Of a stretch of 64,000 nt of DNA, positions 18,255-28,281 are shown one piece after another. Made by a program: the position numbers and the translations under genes. Position 1 is the first letter of the stretch. The number at the start of each line of letters is the position of its first letter. The stretch is taken from positions 1 through 64,000 of the forward strand of contig NZ_JAACFT010000038.1 in assembly GCF_029051685.1 (NCBI RefSeq), given 5' to 3'. Under the pieces are notes generated by a model that was not told the origin of the DNA, did not search any database, and worked only from the letters and a program-made list of their open reading frames with translations. Source of the DNA: Bradyrhizobium sp. CSA207 (lineage in GTDB: Bacteria; Pseudomonadota; Alphaproteobacteria; Rhizobiales; Xanthobacteraceae).

Positions 18255-19653
18255 AGCCGATAGCCGCGCTCGGAGAAGCACGCGCAGCGATGCCGCTGGG
18301 CGGATATCACGCGAAAAGCTGGTCATCCGGCCTTGGAGCTGGCGGATCATCTCTTGCGTGTTCCTTCCCTTTGCCGCGGGATATTATCTTTCCTACCTGT
18401 TTCGGATGATCAATACGCTCATTTGTGGCCGCCTCGCCTCTGAATTCGAGCTTGGTACAGCCGATTTGGGGCTGTTGGCCTCGATCTACTTTCTGGTCGT
18501 TACCGGCAGCCAGATTCCGCTCGGCATGCTCTTGGATCGCTTTGGTCCGCGCCGGGTCCAAAGTGCGCTCTTGCTGCTGGCCGCCGCAGGCGCTGCGCTT
18601 TTCGGATTATCGAGCGGATTCCTGTCGCTTCTGCTTGGTCGCGCGATGATAGCGTTTGGCACCGCAGCTTCCCTCATGTCTGGCCTGAAAACAATTGTCC
18701 TCTGGTTTCCGAGAGAGAGCGTGGCGCTCGTCAATGGCTATATGATCATGCTGGGTGCACTGGGCGCGGTGACGGCAACCGCACCAGCCGAGGCATTGCT
18801 TAACTGGATAGGCTGGCGCGGTCTATTTGAGGTGCTTGCCGCATCCAGTGCCACCACAGCCGCTGTGATCTATTTTTTAGTTCCAGAGCAAGACGCAGCT
18901 ACGAAGAGCCCTCGAGGGATAGTCAGTCTGAAGACCGTCTATACGGATGGGCGGTTCTGGAGAATTGCGCCGATTTCTTCAACATGTATCGGATCCGCAT
19001 GGGCCCTGCAGTCCTTGTGGGCAGCGTCTTGGCTGAGCGATGTGAAAGGGTTGGATCGAACAAGCCTTGTCACACAATTGCTCATCATGGCGATAGCCCT
19101 AAGCATTGGCGCATTGCTGCTCGGTGCGGTCGCCGATTCGCTGCGCCGGCATGGCAAGAACATTGAAACGTTACTCGCGATCATAGCTGCTGTGTTCATT
19201 GCAGCCGAACTCGCGCTGATCTTGCATCCACCTTTCCTGTCGCTACCGTCATGGATCATTGTGGCGGTGGTCGGATCAGCAATCGCCCTCAGCTACGCGA
19301 TCATCGGAGATTACTTTCCGGCCGAATTGATCGCCCGCGCAAACGGCGTGCTCAACGTTCTGCATTTCGGGTGGGCTTTCCTGGTCCAGTACGGGACGGG
19401 GTTAATTCTCGAGCAATGGCCGGCAAAGGACGGACACTACCCCTCAATCGCGTATCAGACGGCGTTCAGTGTCAATGTTGTGCTGCAGCTGGCCGCCCTG
19501 CTCTGGTTCATCGCCCCTTGGCTCAAAGAGTTGAATTGGAAATCTGAGATCGCCGTCAAGCGCAAGTCGATGGACCAAAGCAGGTCAGTTCAGGTCGTGA
19601 TCCCGAGCGCCGAAATGGTCATCCTGGAAACCGATGAAGATGTGGAGTGGTGA
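18172..19653 (+). CDS. MFS transporter
   Basis: A 493-residue frame with about twelve hydrophobic segments. The MFS loop-2/3 motif is present as GMLLDRFGPRRVQ, and the N-terminal half carries FAAGYYLSYLFRMINTL. The first 50 residues are basic and overlap the CopG frame, so the true start is probably further in, perhaps near 18320, but no convincing ribosome site selects one. The substrate is unknown. The gene is complete at its C-terminus, with a soluble acidic tail. Confidence 0.75.
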   Translation: MNNRKRVLSPRRAAARSTFDSCQTPSVKADSRARRSTRSDAAGRISREKLVIRPWSWRIISCVFLPFAAGYYLSYLFRMINTLICGRLASEFELGTADLGLLASIYFLVVTGSQIPLGMLLDRFGPRRVQSALLLLAAAGAALFGLSSGFLSLLLGRAMIAFGTAASLMSGLKTIVLWFPRESVALVNGYMIMLGALGAVTATAPAEALLNWIGWRGLFEVLAASSATTAAVIYFLVPEQDAATKSPRGIVSLKTVYTDGRFWRIAPISSTCIGSAWALQSLWAASWLSDVKGLDRTSLVTQLLIMAIALSIGALLLGAVADSLRRHGKNIETLLAIIAAVFIAAELALILHPPFLSLPSWIIVAVVGSAIALSYAIIGDYFPAELIARANGVLNVLHFGWAFLVQYGTGLILEQWPAKDGHYPSIAYQTAFSVNVVLQLAALLWFIAPWLKELNWKSEIAVKRKSMDQSRSVQVVIPSAEMVILETDEDVEW

Positions 19654-19876
19654 ACGCGGCCTTTGCGCTGCCTGACTTCCCGCCTCGTCGGTCTACAGGC
19701 GCGTCAAGAACGTCCGGCCGACTGATTGCCTGAGAAGCTTCAAACAGCTGGTCGGACATGCGACATGCGTCGCAAGGTCGACAGGAATGACAAAAAAATG
19801 CGCAATATCAATGAGCGCTGGCTGGCACGCGACTTGCTATTTTTCTCCGCAGAGCCAGGAAAAGCGAATTAGAGCA

Positions 19877-21079
19877 ATGACCAGTCTGACTGAGAGCGCA
19901 AGTCAAGTCGGTGCGGAGAACGTGCTGAGCGTCGGTTCCCCGGCTCCCTCCATCAAAGTTGAGGATTGGCTACGTGGCCAGCCCGTTACAAGGTTCGAAC
20001 CTGGGAAAGTATACATCATCGAGTTTTGGGCGACGTGGTGCGGACCATGTATCGCTTCGATGCCGAATTTGGTGATCCTGCAAGACAAATACAGGAGCAA
20101 CGGAGTTGAGGTGGTGGGAGTCGCGGCTCCGACGGTAGATGAAGCGCGAGCCAGCTTGGACGCTTGGTTGACGAAGAGCTTGCCAAATCTGAACTTCGCG
20201 ATCGCATTCGACGACGCGGGCGAAATGAACAAGATTTGGATGGATCCTACCTTTTCTGTCGAGATTCCCGCGTCATTCGTGGTGGACCGTGACGGCCGCA
20301 TCGCCTTTATCGGCCATCCGACGCAACTCGATAACGCCTTGCCCAAGGTTCTGAACGGATCGTGGGCAGGGAGCGATGAAGCCAAAGCGCTGGATGCGGA
20401 GAGGATAAACAGGGGTCAACGCAGAAAGCGTGAACTATCGCAGAAGCGAGGGCTGGCGGAGCCGATCTTTGCCAGACTCGAACCCGCCATAAAGAGTAAG
20501 GATTGGCCGACAGCCCTTTCAGCGATCGAGGAGGCCCTCGCTGCGATGCCGGACGAGGTCACCATCCGTGGGCTTCATGCCGAACTGTTGCTTCACAAAA
20601 TGCGCGACATGCGGGCTGGCCTGCCCGTGTTGCGTCAATTGGTTCGCGATGCGATCGAGAAGAAATCCGTGGTTTGGATGAGCGTGGCGATCCGCCAACT
20701 GTTCGACCCCGCGAAAGACTACTCCGGTTTCCCACATGCCGAGCGCTTTGCCATGGGCAAGGACCTCTCCGAACACATCCTAGCGACGAACCCGCCCCAA
20801 GGCAGCGAGGGCGCTAAGTTCCTGTCGTACGGGGCGGTCGCTCAGTACTATTACGAGACCGGTAAGAAGGACCGCGCGATCGAGCTGGTCAAGGTGGCGC
20901 TGAAGTGGCTGGATGCAGCGCCTGCCTCGGATGTAGCGAAACGGGATGTCGTGCCGTGCTCTCTGCAGGATTTGGCGAGCTACAGGAGTGAGAAGCTCTG
21001 TTATGAGGAGTGTTGTTCAGCCCCGCAAAACACGGCTCGCGAAAAACCGGAACCGAGATCGCCAAGTGAGGCAGCGTGA
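19877..21079 (+). CDS. Thioredoxin-like (TlpA/redoxin) protein
   Basis: This 400-residue protein has a TlpA-type domain: VGSPAPSIKVEDW, YIIEFWATWCGPCIASMP with the CxxC pair at Cys55/Cys58, and the cis-Pro strand VEIPASFVVDRDGRIAFIG. Residues from about 180 onward form a helical, TPR-like region (WPTALSAIEEALAAMPDE). No signal peptide is present, so it is probably cytoplasmic. ATG at 19877 is chosen because an earlier in-frame Met adds unrelated sequence. It may be an oxidative-stress or redox partner carried as cargo. Confidence 0.7.
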   Translation: MTSLTESASQVGAENVLSVGSPAPSIKVEDWLRGQPVTRFEPGKVYIIEFWATWCGPCIASMPNLVILQDKYRSNGVEVVGVAAPTVDEARASLDAWLTKSLPNLNFAIAFDDAGEMNKIWMDPTFSVEIPASFVVDRDGRIAFIGHPTQLDNALPKVLNGSWAGSDEAKALDAERINRGQRRKRELSQKRGLAEPIFARLEPAIKSKDWPTALSAIEEALAAMPDEVTIRGLHAELLLHKMRDMRAGLPVLRQLVRDAIEKKSVVWMSVAIRQLFDPAKDYSGFPHAERFAMGKDLSEHILATNPPQGSEGAKFLSYGAVAQYYYETGKKDRAIELVKVALKWLDAAPASDVAKRDVVPCSLQDLASYRSEKLCYEECCSAPQNTAREKPEPRSPSEAA

Positions 21080-21622
21080 GCAATGCTGCGTGCCACGTCT
21101 TTTCGGCCTCGTGCTTTTGCGATCGAATTCGATCCCTATTGGGAATGTCGGGGCATTCACATGAAGTGAGGATAGGAGAAGTGAGCGGGTGAACGCGGGC
21201 GAGGCCGCACCATCACCAGATCTTTACGGTGGTGAATGTTTCTTCAAGATAGGTCGCGCTCGGGCGCGATAGCGGCGAGGTTGCCTGTCCAGGTGAAGAG
21301 TGGTCGCCGGCTGCTAAAGTTGGCGTCTTATAAGATGCTGGATGGCATCTTCGAACAACCAAAAAAGATAGAAATGGGTGGTGACGCTGATGCTTTCCAG
21401 CTCTCAAGGAAGCTTTCTCAAGTTTCTATCGCTGCTCTCAGAAGCGATTCAGAACTTCGTTTCGCGTCGACCACAAGCCGATTCGGGAGAGGCGCCAATC
21501 CGCGGCAATGGACGGGGCCATCTGGAGCGGTCAGAGTCCCCTGCGCCCCGCACCGAAGGAACACTGAGCGAAGCCGTACCTTCATTGTCACCCCTCTTTG
21601 ATACCACGGCGCCGGGTCGAGC
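21080..21622. other. Intergenic upstream of dctA
   Basis: About 540 bases with no supportable gene. I looked for a sigma-54 (TGGCAC-N5-TTGC) site, as found before chromosomal dctA genes, and did not find one. Confidence 0.4.
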
Positions 21623-22921
21623 ATGATGTACATTCACCGCCAGCGCCGCTCTGTCAAAGCCGCCGCCCTGTTCCAGCCATCTGGCCCCTGGTACAAAGTT
21701 CTTTACATCCAGGTACTCATCGCGATCCTGGTTGGCATTCTCGTTGGCTGGTTGTGGCCTGCTGTGGGGACGAGCAGCTGGGTCAAAGCGCTTGGTGACG
21801 GTTTCATCAAGCTGATCAAAATGGTAATTGCGCCGATCATCTTCTGCACTGTTGTGTCCGGAATTGCGCATGTTCAGGACGCACGAAAGGTCGGCCGAGT
21901 CGGCGTCAAGGCGCTGCTTTACTTCGAGATCGTGTCCACCTTCGCGCTCGTCCTGGGTCTCGCGATGGGCAATCTCGTTCAGGCCGGTCATGGGCTCGCT
22001 CCCAGGGCTGATGCCGCGGCGGTAGCCAACTACGTCAAAAGGGCGGAAGGGCAGAAGGCAGTCGATTTCCTCCTCAATATCATTCCTGATAGCGTGGTTG
22101 GCGCCCTGGCGCGAGGCGACGTGCTACAGGTGCTGCTGTTTGCCATCCTATTCGGGTTCTCGCTGATGGCGCTTGGCGAGCGGGGTGAGCGGATGCGCGG
22201 TCTGGTTGACGATGCTGCGCACGCGGTGTTTGGTGTCATTAGGATCGTGATGAAGGCCGCGCCGATCGGAGCGTTCGGCGCGATGGCCTACACCATCGGC
22301 GAATTCGGACCCTCCGCGCTCGGTAAACTCATCGGATTGATTGCGCTGTTCTATGTGACAGCCGGGCTCTTCGTGATCATTGTGCTTGGCCTGATCGCGC
22401 GCTTGGTCGGCTTTTCTATCTTCAAGTTCATCGCTTTTATCAAGGATGAGCTGCTGATCGTGCTCGGAACGTCGTCGTCCGAAAGCGCGCTGCCGCAGTT
22501 GATGGAAAAGCTCGAACGGCTGGGTTGTTCCAAGCCAGTCGTTGGCCTAGTGGTGCCGACCGGATACTCCTTCAATCTGGACGGCACCAACATTTACATG
22601 ACGTTGGCGACGTTGTTCATCGCACAGGCGCTCGGGGTCGATCTCAACTTTGGCCAGCAGCTCACGATACTGGTTGTGGCGATGCTCACCTCGAAGGGCG
22701 CAAGCGGTGTTACCGGTGCCGGCTTCGTCACCCTGGCCGCAACGTTGACGGTGGTCAGTCCTGAGCTTGTCCCGGGCATTGCGATCGTATTCTCGATCGA
22801 CAAGTTTATGAGCGAGGTGCGCGCGCTTACGAACATTATCGGGAACGGTATTGCCGCAGTATTTGTGTCCTGGTGGGAAGGCGAACTCGACCATGTCTCG
22901 CTACACGCGCAGCTCAAGTAG
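21623..22921 (+). CDS. dctA: C4-dicarboxylate:cation symporter DctA
   Basis: This 432-residue protein of the DAACS family imports succinate, fumarate and malate, the main carbon supply of bacteroids. Key motifs are present: MVIAPIIFCTVVSGI, the serine-rich re-entrant loop VLGTSSSESALPQL, TGYSFNLDGTNIYMTLA and MLTSKGASGVTGAGFVTLAATL. It is full length. No dctBD regulators are nearby, so it is an accessory copy inside the block that separates copG from trbB. Confidence 0.9.
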   Translation: MMYIHRQRRSVKAAALFQPSGPWYKVLYIQVLIAILVGILVGWLWPAVGTSSWVKALGDGFIKLIKMVIAPIIFCTVVSGIAHVQDARKVGRVGVKALLYFEIVSTFALVLGLAMGNLVQAGHGLAPRADAAAVANYVKRAEGQKAVDFLLNIIPDSVVGALARGDVLQVLLFAILFGFSLMALGERGERMRGLVDDAAHAVFGVIRIVMKAAPIGAFGAMAYTIGEFGPSALGKLIGLIALFYVTAGLFVIIVLGLIARLVGFSIFKFIAFIKDELLIVLGTSSSESALPQLMEKLERLGCSKPVVGLVVPTGYSFNLDGTNIYMTLATLFIAQALGVDLNFGQQLTILVVAMLTSKGASGVTGAGFVTLAATLTVVSPELVPGIAIVFSIDKFMSEVRALTNIIGNGIAAVFVSWWEGELDHVSLHAQLK

Positions 22922-23533
22922 ATGTGCGAGCTCAGCTCGGCCATGCGACGGTCAATACCGTCGCCAACAGAATGCCGCGGGCCAGCAAAAGTCGCGGTTC
23001 AATCCTGTTCGGGAGCGCCAGCTAAAGGCGTTGAGATTTCCAGAACTTGCGGAAATCACTCTTTGAACTCCTGCATTTTGCGTTGGCAATTTTCGTGCAG
23101 TAGTCGGCCGGCCTGATTTGGAAGAAATGGTCCTGCAGCGGGTGCGACACTCGGGGTGGTGTACCAGACCAGCCTTTCGACATTGGTGTTTGCGGCAGCC
23201 CGCCGGCTGGTGTGGTTCATTATTCCCGGCTGAGCTTCCTCAAAAATGCGGGATCTCAATCGTGCCCACGTGGGCGAGCGGCACTGGTTCAGGAGAAGCA
23301 ACGGAGCCTGAGCAAACATCGCTACCGCGAGAGGCGTAGAAATAGTAAACGCCGGATCATTGGTCATTGCTGATTTCTCGCCTCGCCGTCGACGAGGCGT
23401 GGCGTCAAGCTAGCTCTTTCAAATGTTTCTTCTTCTACGCTAGGCTACGAACGGCATATTCCCTTTGTTGCGGTAATACAGGTCCTGCTTTTTATTTGCC
23501 TCCAGATGAGGGCGCCGAAGCGGCCTCAGCAGC
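22922..23533. other. Gap before trbB; unassigned frame on minus strand
   Basis: No gene is assigned in this 610-base stretch. A minus-strand frame (23056-23367) ends VAPAAGPFLPNQAGRLLHEN and could be the tail of some larger protein, but I do not recognise it and it has no intact upstream part. The trb promoter should lie here. Confidence 0.35.
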
Positions 23534-24514
23534 TTGGGGCAAATCGTGCCGATCCATTCTTTTGATTCAGAAGCGAACTTGCGCGGAGCGCGTATGCTGC
23601 GTACCGCGCTGGGGCCCGCCATCGCTGGGTTTTTGGAAGAACCGGAAATCGTCGAGGTGATGCTCAATCCCGATGGCCGACTGTGGATCGACCGTCTGTC
23701 GAGCGGCCTTACGGATACTGGCAAGACTATATCCCCCTCTGATGGAGAGCGAATTATTCGCGTGGTGGCTCACTACGTTGGTGCCGAGGTTCACCCCGGG
23801 AGCCCACGGATTTCTGCCGAGCTGCCCGAGACGGGGGAGCGGTTCGAGGGGCTGCTGCCGCCGGTCGTTGCCGCGCCAACATTAGCGATCAGAAAGCCGG
23901 CGGTTGCCGTGTTCAGCCTCGAAGATTACGTCGCAGTCGGCATCATGACGCCGGATCAGGCCGGTGCATTGAGGGATGCAGTTCGCGCGCGCAAGAACAT
24001 TCTGGTCGCCGGCGGCACCTCGACCGGCAAGACGACACTGACCAATGCCCTTCTCGCGGAGGTCGCTAAAACGACTGATCGGGTCGTTCTCATCGAAGAT
24101 ACGCGCGAGCTTCAGTGCTTGGCGCCAAACCTCGTGGCGCTCCGCACGAAGGACGGCTTGATCTCGCTTTCCGACCTGGTCCGCTCGTCGCTCCGTCTGC
24201 GCCCCGATCGAATTCCCATCGGTGAGGTGCGCGGAGCCGAAGCGCTCGATTTGCTCAAGGCTTGGGGCACAGGACATCCTGGTGGAATCGGCACGATCCA
24301 TGCCGGAACGGCGCTTGGGGCGTTACGTCGGCTCGAGCAGCTCGTCCAGGAAGCTGTTGTCACAGTCCCGCGTCCGCTTATCGCCGAAACAATCAACGTG
24401 ATCGCGGTGCTCAGCGGCCGCGGCGCCGAACGCCGCTTGGGCGAGCTCGCCCGCGTCACCGGCTTGGGAGCATCAGGTGATTACAGCCTTTCTGCAATTG
24501 GAGACCGCTCATGA
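23534..24514 (+). CDS. trbB: TrbB, conjugal transfer ATPase (VirB11 family)
   Basis: A 326-residue secretion ATPase with EEPEIVEVMLNPDGRLWIDRL at the N-terminus, Walker A AGGTSTGKTTLTNAL (about 158-172), the VLIEDTRELQ Asp box and GHPGGIGTIHAGTALGALRRLEQL. It powers pilus assembly and substrate transfer at the inner membrane. The start is TTG at 23534 or GTG at 23546; the N-terminal SFDSEANLRGARMLRTALG is typical of the family, so the later ATG at 23594 would be too short. It is the first gene of an uninterrupted trb operon. Confidence 0.9.
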   Translation: MGQIVPIHSFDSEANLRGARMLRTALGPAIAGFLEEPEIVEVMLNPDGRLWIDRLSSGLTDTGKTISPSDGERIIRVVAHYVGAEVHPGSPRISAELPETGERFEGLLPPVVAAPTLAIRKPAVAVFSLEDYVAVGIMTPDQAGALRDAVRARKNILVAGGTSTGKTTLTNALLAEVAKTTDRVVLIEDTRELQCLAPNLVALRTKDGLISLSDLVRSSLRLRPDRIPIGEVRGAEALDLLKAWGTGHPGGIGTIHAGTALGALRRLEQLVQEAVVTVPRPLIAETINVIAVLSGRGAERRLGELARVTGLGASGDYSLSAIGDRS

Positions 24515-24837
24515 GCAAGCCTTCATCTCTCCGCCGCGCCAGCATTCCGGCTACAGCAATTGTGAGCCTTTGGCTGGGCAGTATCCCGGCTTGGGCCGCT
24601 GGCTCAAATATGCCGTGGGAGCAGCCGCTCAATCAGATTTTACAATCGGTCGAGGGTCCCGTCGCCAAGATTATCGCGGTCATCATTATCATCGTGACCG
24701 GGCTCTCGCTCGCATTTGGCGACACATCTGGTGGCTTTCGTCGCCTGGTTCAGATCGTATTCGGTCTGTCCATCGCCTTTGCGGCATCGAGCTTCTTTCT
24801 GTCTTTCTTCTCCTTCGGCGGCGGCGTGGTGATCTGA
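24511..24837 (+). CDS. trbC: TrbC, conjugative pilin precursor
   Basis: A 108-residue VirB2/TrbC-like pilin. A signal sequence ends near IPAWAAGSNMPWEQPL, followed by two hydrophobic helices (IIAVIIIIVTGLSLAFG and IVFGLSIAFAASSFFLSFF). It is probably cut and cyclised by TraF (5802). It overlaps trbB by 4 bases and trbD by 1 base. Confidence 0.9.
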   Translation: MSKPSSLRRASIPATAIVSLWLGSIPAWAAGSNMPWEQPLNQILQSVEGPVAKIIAVIIIIVTGLSLAFGDTSGGFRRLVQIVFGLSIAFAASSFFLSFFSFGGGVVI

Positions 24838-25100
24838 TGGAGGAGCCTATCGCAGGCTTTATCGCGCCCGTGCATCGTGCGCTCACCGAGCCGATCCTGA
24901 TGGGCGGTGCGCCGCGCGCCGTGGCGATCGCCAACGGCACGTTAGCGGCTGCACTCGGTCTTGGGCTGCGCCTGTGGGTTGCCGGCCTTCTCCTCTGGTT
25001 CGTCGGCCACATGGCCGCCGTCTGGGCCGCAAAACGCGATCCCGATTTCGTGGAAGTCGTGCGCCGGCACGTCCGCATTCCAGGCCACCTCAGCTCCTAG
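24837..25100 (+). CDS. trbD: TrbD (VirB3-like inner-membrane protein)
   Basis: An 87-residue protein beginning MEEPIAGFIAPVHRALTEPIL, then GGAPRAVAIANGT and two hydrophobic segments, ending RDPDFVEVVRRHVRIPGHL. VirB3 proteins work with the VirB4-type ATPase, here TrbE just downstream. The ATG overlaps the trbC TGA. Confidence 0.9.
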   Translation: MEEPIAGFIAPVHRALTEPILMGGAPRAVAIANGTLAAALGLGLRLWVAGLLLWFVGHMAAVWAAKRDPDFVEVVRRHVRIPGHLSS

Positions 25101-25108
25101 AGTTGCAT

Positions 25109-27550
25109 ATGATGAATCTTGCCGAATATCGCCGTTCGAACACGCGTCTTGCCGACTTCCTGCCTTGGGCGGCCCTGGTCGATAGGGGCGTCATTCTCAA
25201 CAAGGATGGCTCGTTTCAGCGTACGGCAAGGTTCCGTGGACCAGATCTCGATAGTGCCGTTCCGGCTGAACTCGTCGCCGTCGCTGGGCGGCTGAACAAT
25301 GCGCTCCGACGGCTAGGTTCTGGCTGGGCAATTTTCGTCGAGGCTCAGCGTCATTCGGCCGGCGCTTACCCTGCGAGTACTTTTCCGGATGCGGCGTCAA
25401 GCCTGGTCGACGCGGAGCGGAAAGCGCAATTTGAAGAGACAGGCGCTCATTTCGAATCGAGCTATTACCTGACTTTCCTTTATTTGCCGCCAGCGGAGGG
25501 CGCCGCCATGGCTGAGCGGCTCCTGTACGAGGGCAGTCATCGCACGGGCGCCGCCGATGCACGAGAGGTGCTGGGCGGCTTCATCGACCGGACCAACCGC
25601 GTCTTGCAGCTTGTGGAAGGGTTTATGCCGGAATGCAGCTGGCTCGATGATGAGGCAACGCTGACCTACCTGCACTCGACGATTTCGACCAGGCGGCATC
25701 GGGTTCGCGTCCCTGAGATCCCCATGTATCTCGACGCGCTACTTGCCGATCAGCCGCTCACGGGTGGACTCGAGCCGATGCTGGGCGAGGCGCATTTGCG
25801 CGTTCTGACGGTGGTGGGCTTTCCGACCGCGACCACCCCCGGGATTCTCGACGACCTCAATCGGTTGCCCTTTCCATATCGCTGGTCGACCCGGGCCATC
25901 ATGCTCGACAAGGCGGATGCTTTAAGGCTCCTGACCCGAATCCGACGGCAATGGTTCGCCAAGCGGAAGTCGATCGCCGCGATCCTAAAGGAGGTGATGA
26001 CGAATGAGGCTTCAAGTCTTCTCGATAGTGATGCTCACAACAAGGCGATTGATGCAGATAGCGCGCTTCAGGAACTGGGCTCGGATCAGATCGGTGAGGC
26101 CTTTGTCACAGCGACAGTCACGGTCTGGGACAGGGATGGCGGCGCCGCCGACGAAAAACTGCGGCTCGTCGAGAAAGCGATCCAGGGGCGGGACTTCACC
26201 TGCATGGTGGAGACAGTTAATGCGGTGGAAGCCTGGCTCGGCAGCCTGCCGGGACAAACTTACGCCAACGTCCGTCAGCCGCCGCTTTCCACCTTGAACC
26301 TCGCCCATATGATCCCGCTTTCGGCCGTATGGGCCGGTGAGGTGAGGGACCACCACTTGAAGGCGCCGCCGCTATTCTTCGGCAAGACCGAGGGATCGAC
26401 CCCATTCCGGTTTTCACTGCATGTTGGGGACGTCGGGCACACGCTGGTTGTCGGGCCGACGGGAGCCGGAAAGTCGGTTCTGCTCGCGCTCATGGCGCTG
26501 CAGTTCCGCCGCTATGACGAGGCGCAGATCTTTGCCTTCGATTTCGGCGGGTCGATCCGGGCAGCCAGCATCGCCATGGGAGGAGACTGGCATGATCTCG
26601 GCGGCGCGATTGGTAGCGAAACCAGTGAGTTTGTCGCTCTCCAGCCTCTTGCGCGCATCGATGATATCACAGAGCGCGCCTGGGCCTCCGAATGGATTGC
26701 CGCGATTCTCGCCCGTGAACGCATCGATGTCAGCCCCGAAACCAAGGATCACGTTTGGTCGGCCCTGGCGTCACTCGCCTCGGCTCCCCTTCAAGAGCGT
26801 ACGCTCACGGGACTTTCCGTTCTTCTCCAATCCAATGCCTTGAAGCGCGCACTCCACCCTTACTGCTTAGGTGGGCCATATCAGCGGCTCTTGGATGGCG
26901 AAGGTGAGCAGCTTGGGGATTCATCCGTCCAGGTCTTCGAGACCGACGGATTGATCGGGACGCCCGTCGCCTCGGCAGCGCTCGCCTATCTGTTCCACAG
27001 GATTGAGGATCGTTTTGATGGCCGTCCAACGCTGCTTATCATCGATGAGGGCTGGCTCGCGCTCGACGATGCCGGGTTTTCGGGGAAGCTTCGCGAATGG
27101 CTCAAGACTCTGCGCAAGAAGAATGCCTCCGTCATTTTCGCGACCCAGTCGCTTGCGGACATCGATGGGTCGAAAATCGCGCCCGCGGTGATCGAGAGCT
27201 GTCCAACCCGAATTCTGCTCCCGAACGACCGCGCGATCGAGCCACAGATCACCGCGATTTATCGGCGCTTTGGACTGAACGACCGCCAGATCGAGATCCT
27301 CGCTCGCGCAACACCCAAACGGGATTACTACTGCCAGTCGCGCTGCGGTAATCGACTGTTCGAGCTCGGTCTTGGCGAAATCGCGCTCGCTTTTACGGCC
27401 GCGTCTTCCAAAGCCGACCAGGCGCTCATCGAGCGGGTGATAGCCGAGAAGGGAAGGGAGGAATTCGTCAGGGGGTGGCTGCAGGCGCGCGACCTTGGTT
27501 GGGCCTGCGATCTCATTCCGCGGCTTGCCGGGAACGGAGGCTCCTCATGA
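25109..27550 (+). CDS. trbE: TrbE, VirB4-type transfer ATPase
   Basis: This 813-residue ATPase is full length. The N-terminal CagE/VirB4 domain starts MMNLAEYRRSNTRLADFLPW. The motor domain has Walker A VGPTGAGKSVLLALMA (about 447-462) and Walker B LLIIDEGWLALDD (about 641-653), followed by VIFATQSLADI. Longer upstream starts would overlap trbD. It energises assembly and pilin dislocation. It overlaps trbJ by 4 bases. Confidence 0.92.
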   Translation: MMNLAEYRRSNTRLADFLPWAALVDRGVILNKDGSFQRTARFRGPDLDSAVPAELVAVAGRLNNALRRLGSGWAIFVEAQRHSAGAYPASTFPDAASSLVDAERKAQFEETGAHFESSYYLTFLYLPPAEGAAMAERLLYEGSHRTGAADAREVLGGFIDRTNRVLQLVEGFMPECSWLDDEATLTYLHSTISTRRHRVRVPEIPMYLDALLADQPLTGGLEPMLGEAHLRVLTVVGFPTATTPGILDDLNRLPFPYRWSTRAIMLDKADALRLLTRIRRQWFAKRKSIAAILKEVMTNEASSLLDSDAHNKAIDADSALQELGSDQIGEAFVTATVTVWDRDGGAADEKLRLVEKAIQGRDFTCMVETVNAVEAWLGSLPGQTYANVRQPPLSTLNLAHMIPLSAVWAGEVRDHHLKAPPLFFGKTEGSTPFRFSLHVGDVGHTLVVGPTGAGKSVLLALMALQFRRYDEAQIFAFDFGGSIRAASIAMGGDWHDLGGAIGSETSEFVALQPLARIDDITERAWASEWIAAILARERIDVSPETKDHVWSALASLASAPLQERTLTGLSVLLQSNALKRALHPYCLGGPYQRLLDGEGEQLGDSSVQVFETDGLIGTPVASAALAYLFHRIEDRFDGRPTLLIIDEGWLALDDAGFSGKLREWLKTLRKKNASVIFATQSLADIDGSKIAPAVIESCPTRILLPNDRAIEPQITAIYRRFGLNDRQIEILARATPKRDYYCQSRCGNRLFELGLGEIALAFTAASSKADQALIERVIAEKGREEFVRGWLQARDLGWACDLIPRLAGNGGSS

Positions 27551-28281
27551 GGCGGCTCCGTTTCCTCCTGGCGGCGAGCTTGATCGCCATTGCTCTTTCG
27601 GGGGCGCCTCGGCAAGCCGCTGCGCAGTGGATCGTGTTCGATCCGAACAATTATGCGCAGAATGTGCTGACGGCCGCGCGCGAATTGCAGCAGATCAACA
27701 ACCAGATCACGTCGCTCCAGAACCAGGCGCAGATGCTGATCAATCAGGCCAAGAACCTCGCGAGCCTGCCGTACTCATCATTGCAACAGCTCGAGCAATC
27801 GATCCAGCGCACCCAGCAGCTTCTCGCTCAGGCGCAGAGAATTGGCTACCAGGTCCAGCAAATCGACAGCGCATTCTCAACCACCTACGCCCCCTCATCG
27901 GCGAGCACGTCCGACCAGATACTGATCCGTAACGCCCAAGCGCGCTGGCAAAATTCGGTGGCGGGTCTCCAAGATGCCATGCGGGTCCAGGCCACCGTTG
28001 TCGGCAATCTCGACACCAACCGCACGCAATTGTCTGCGCTTGTGACCGCCAGCCAGGGGGCGACAGGCGCGTTGCAGGCAAGCCAGGCCGGCAATCAGCT
28101 GATCGCACTTCAGGCGCAGCAGCTTGCCGATCTGACGGCCGCCGTCGCAGCCCAAGGACGCTCGCAATCTCTTGAGGTGGCCCAACGTGCCGTGGCCCAG
28201 GATCAGGGCCGGGAGCAGCTCCGGCGCTTCCTTCACCAAGGCCAAGCCTATCAACCCACAACCGTGAAGATGTTCCACTAA
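27547..28281 (+). CDS. trbJ: TrbJ (VirB5-like)
   Basis: A 244-residue secreted protein with a clear signal peptide ending in RQAAAQ, then QWIVFDPNNYAQNVLTAAREL, typical of TrbJ. The rest is a long, Gln-rich coiled-coil region (about 45-110 and 150-220). VirB5 proteins sit at the pilus tip. The start overlaps the end of trbE and the stop overlaps trbK. Confidence 0.88.
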   Translation: MRRLRFLLAASLIAIALSGAPRQAAAQWIVFDPNNYAQNVLTAARELQQINNQITSLQNQAQMLINQAKNLASLPYSSLQQLEQSIQRTQQLLAQAQRIGYQVQQIDSAFSTTYAPSSASTSDQILIRNAQARWQNSVAGLQDAMRVQATVVGNLDTNRTQLSALVTASQGATGALQASQAGNQLIALQAQQLADLTAAVAAQGRSQSLEVAQRAVAQDQGREQLRRFLHQGQAYQPTTVKMFH

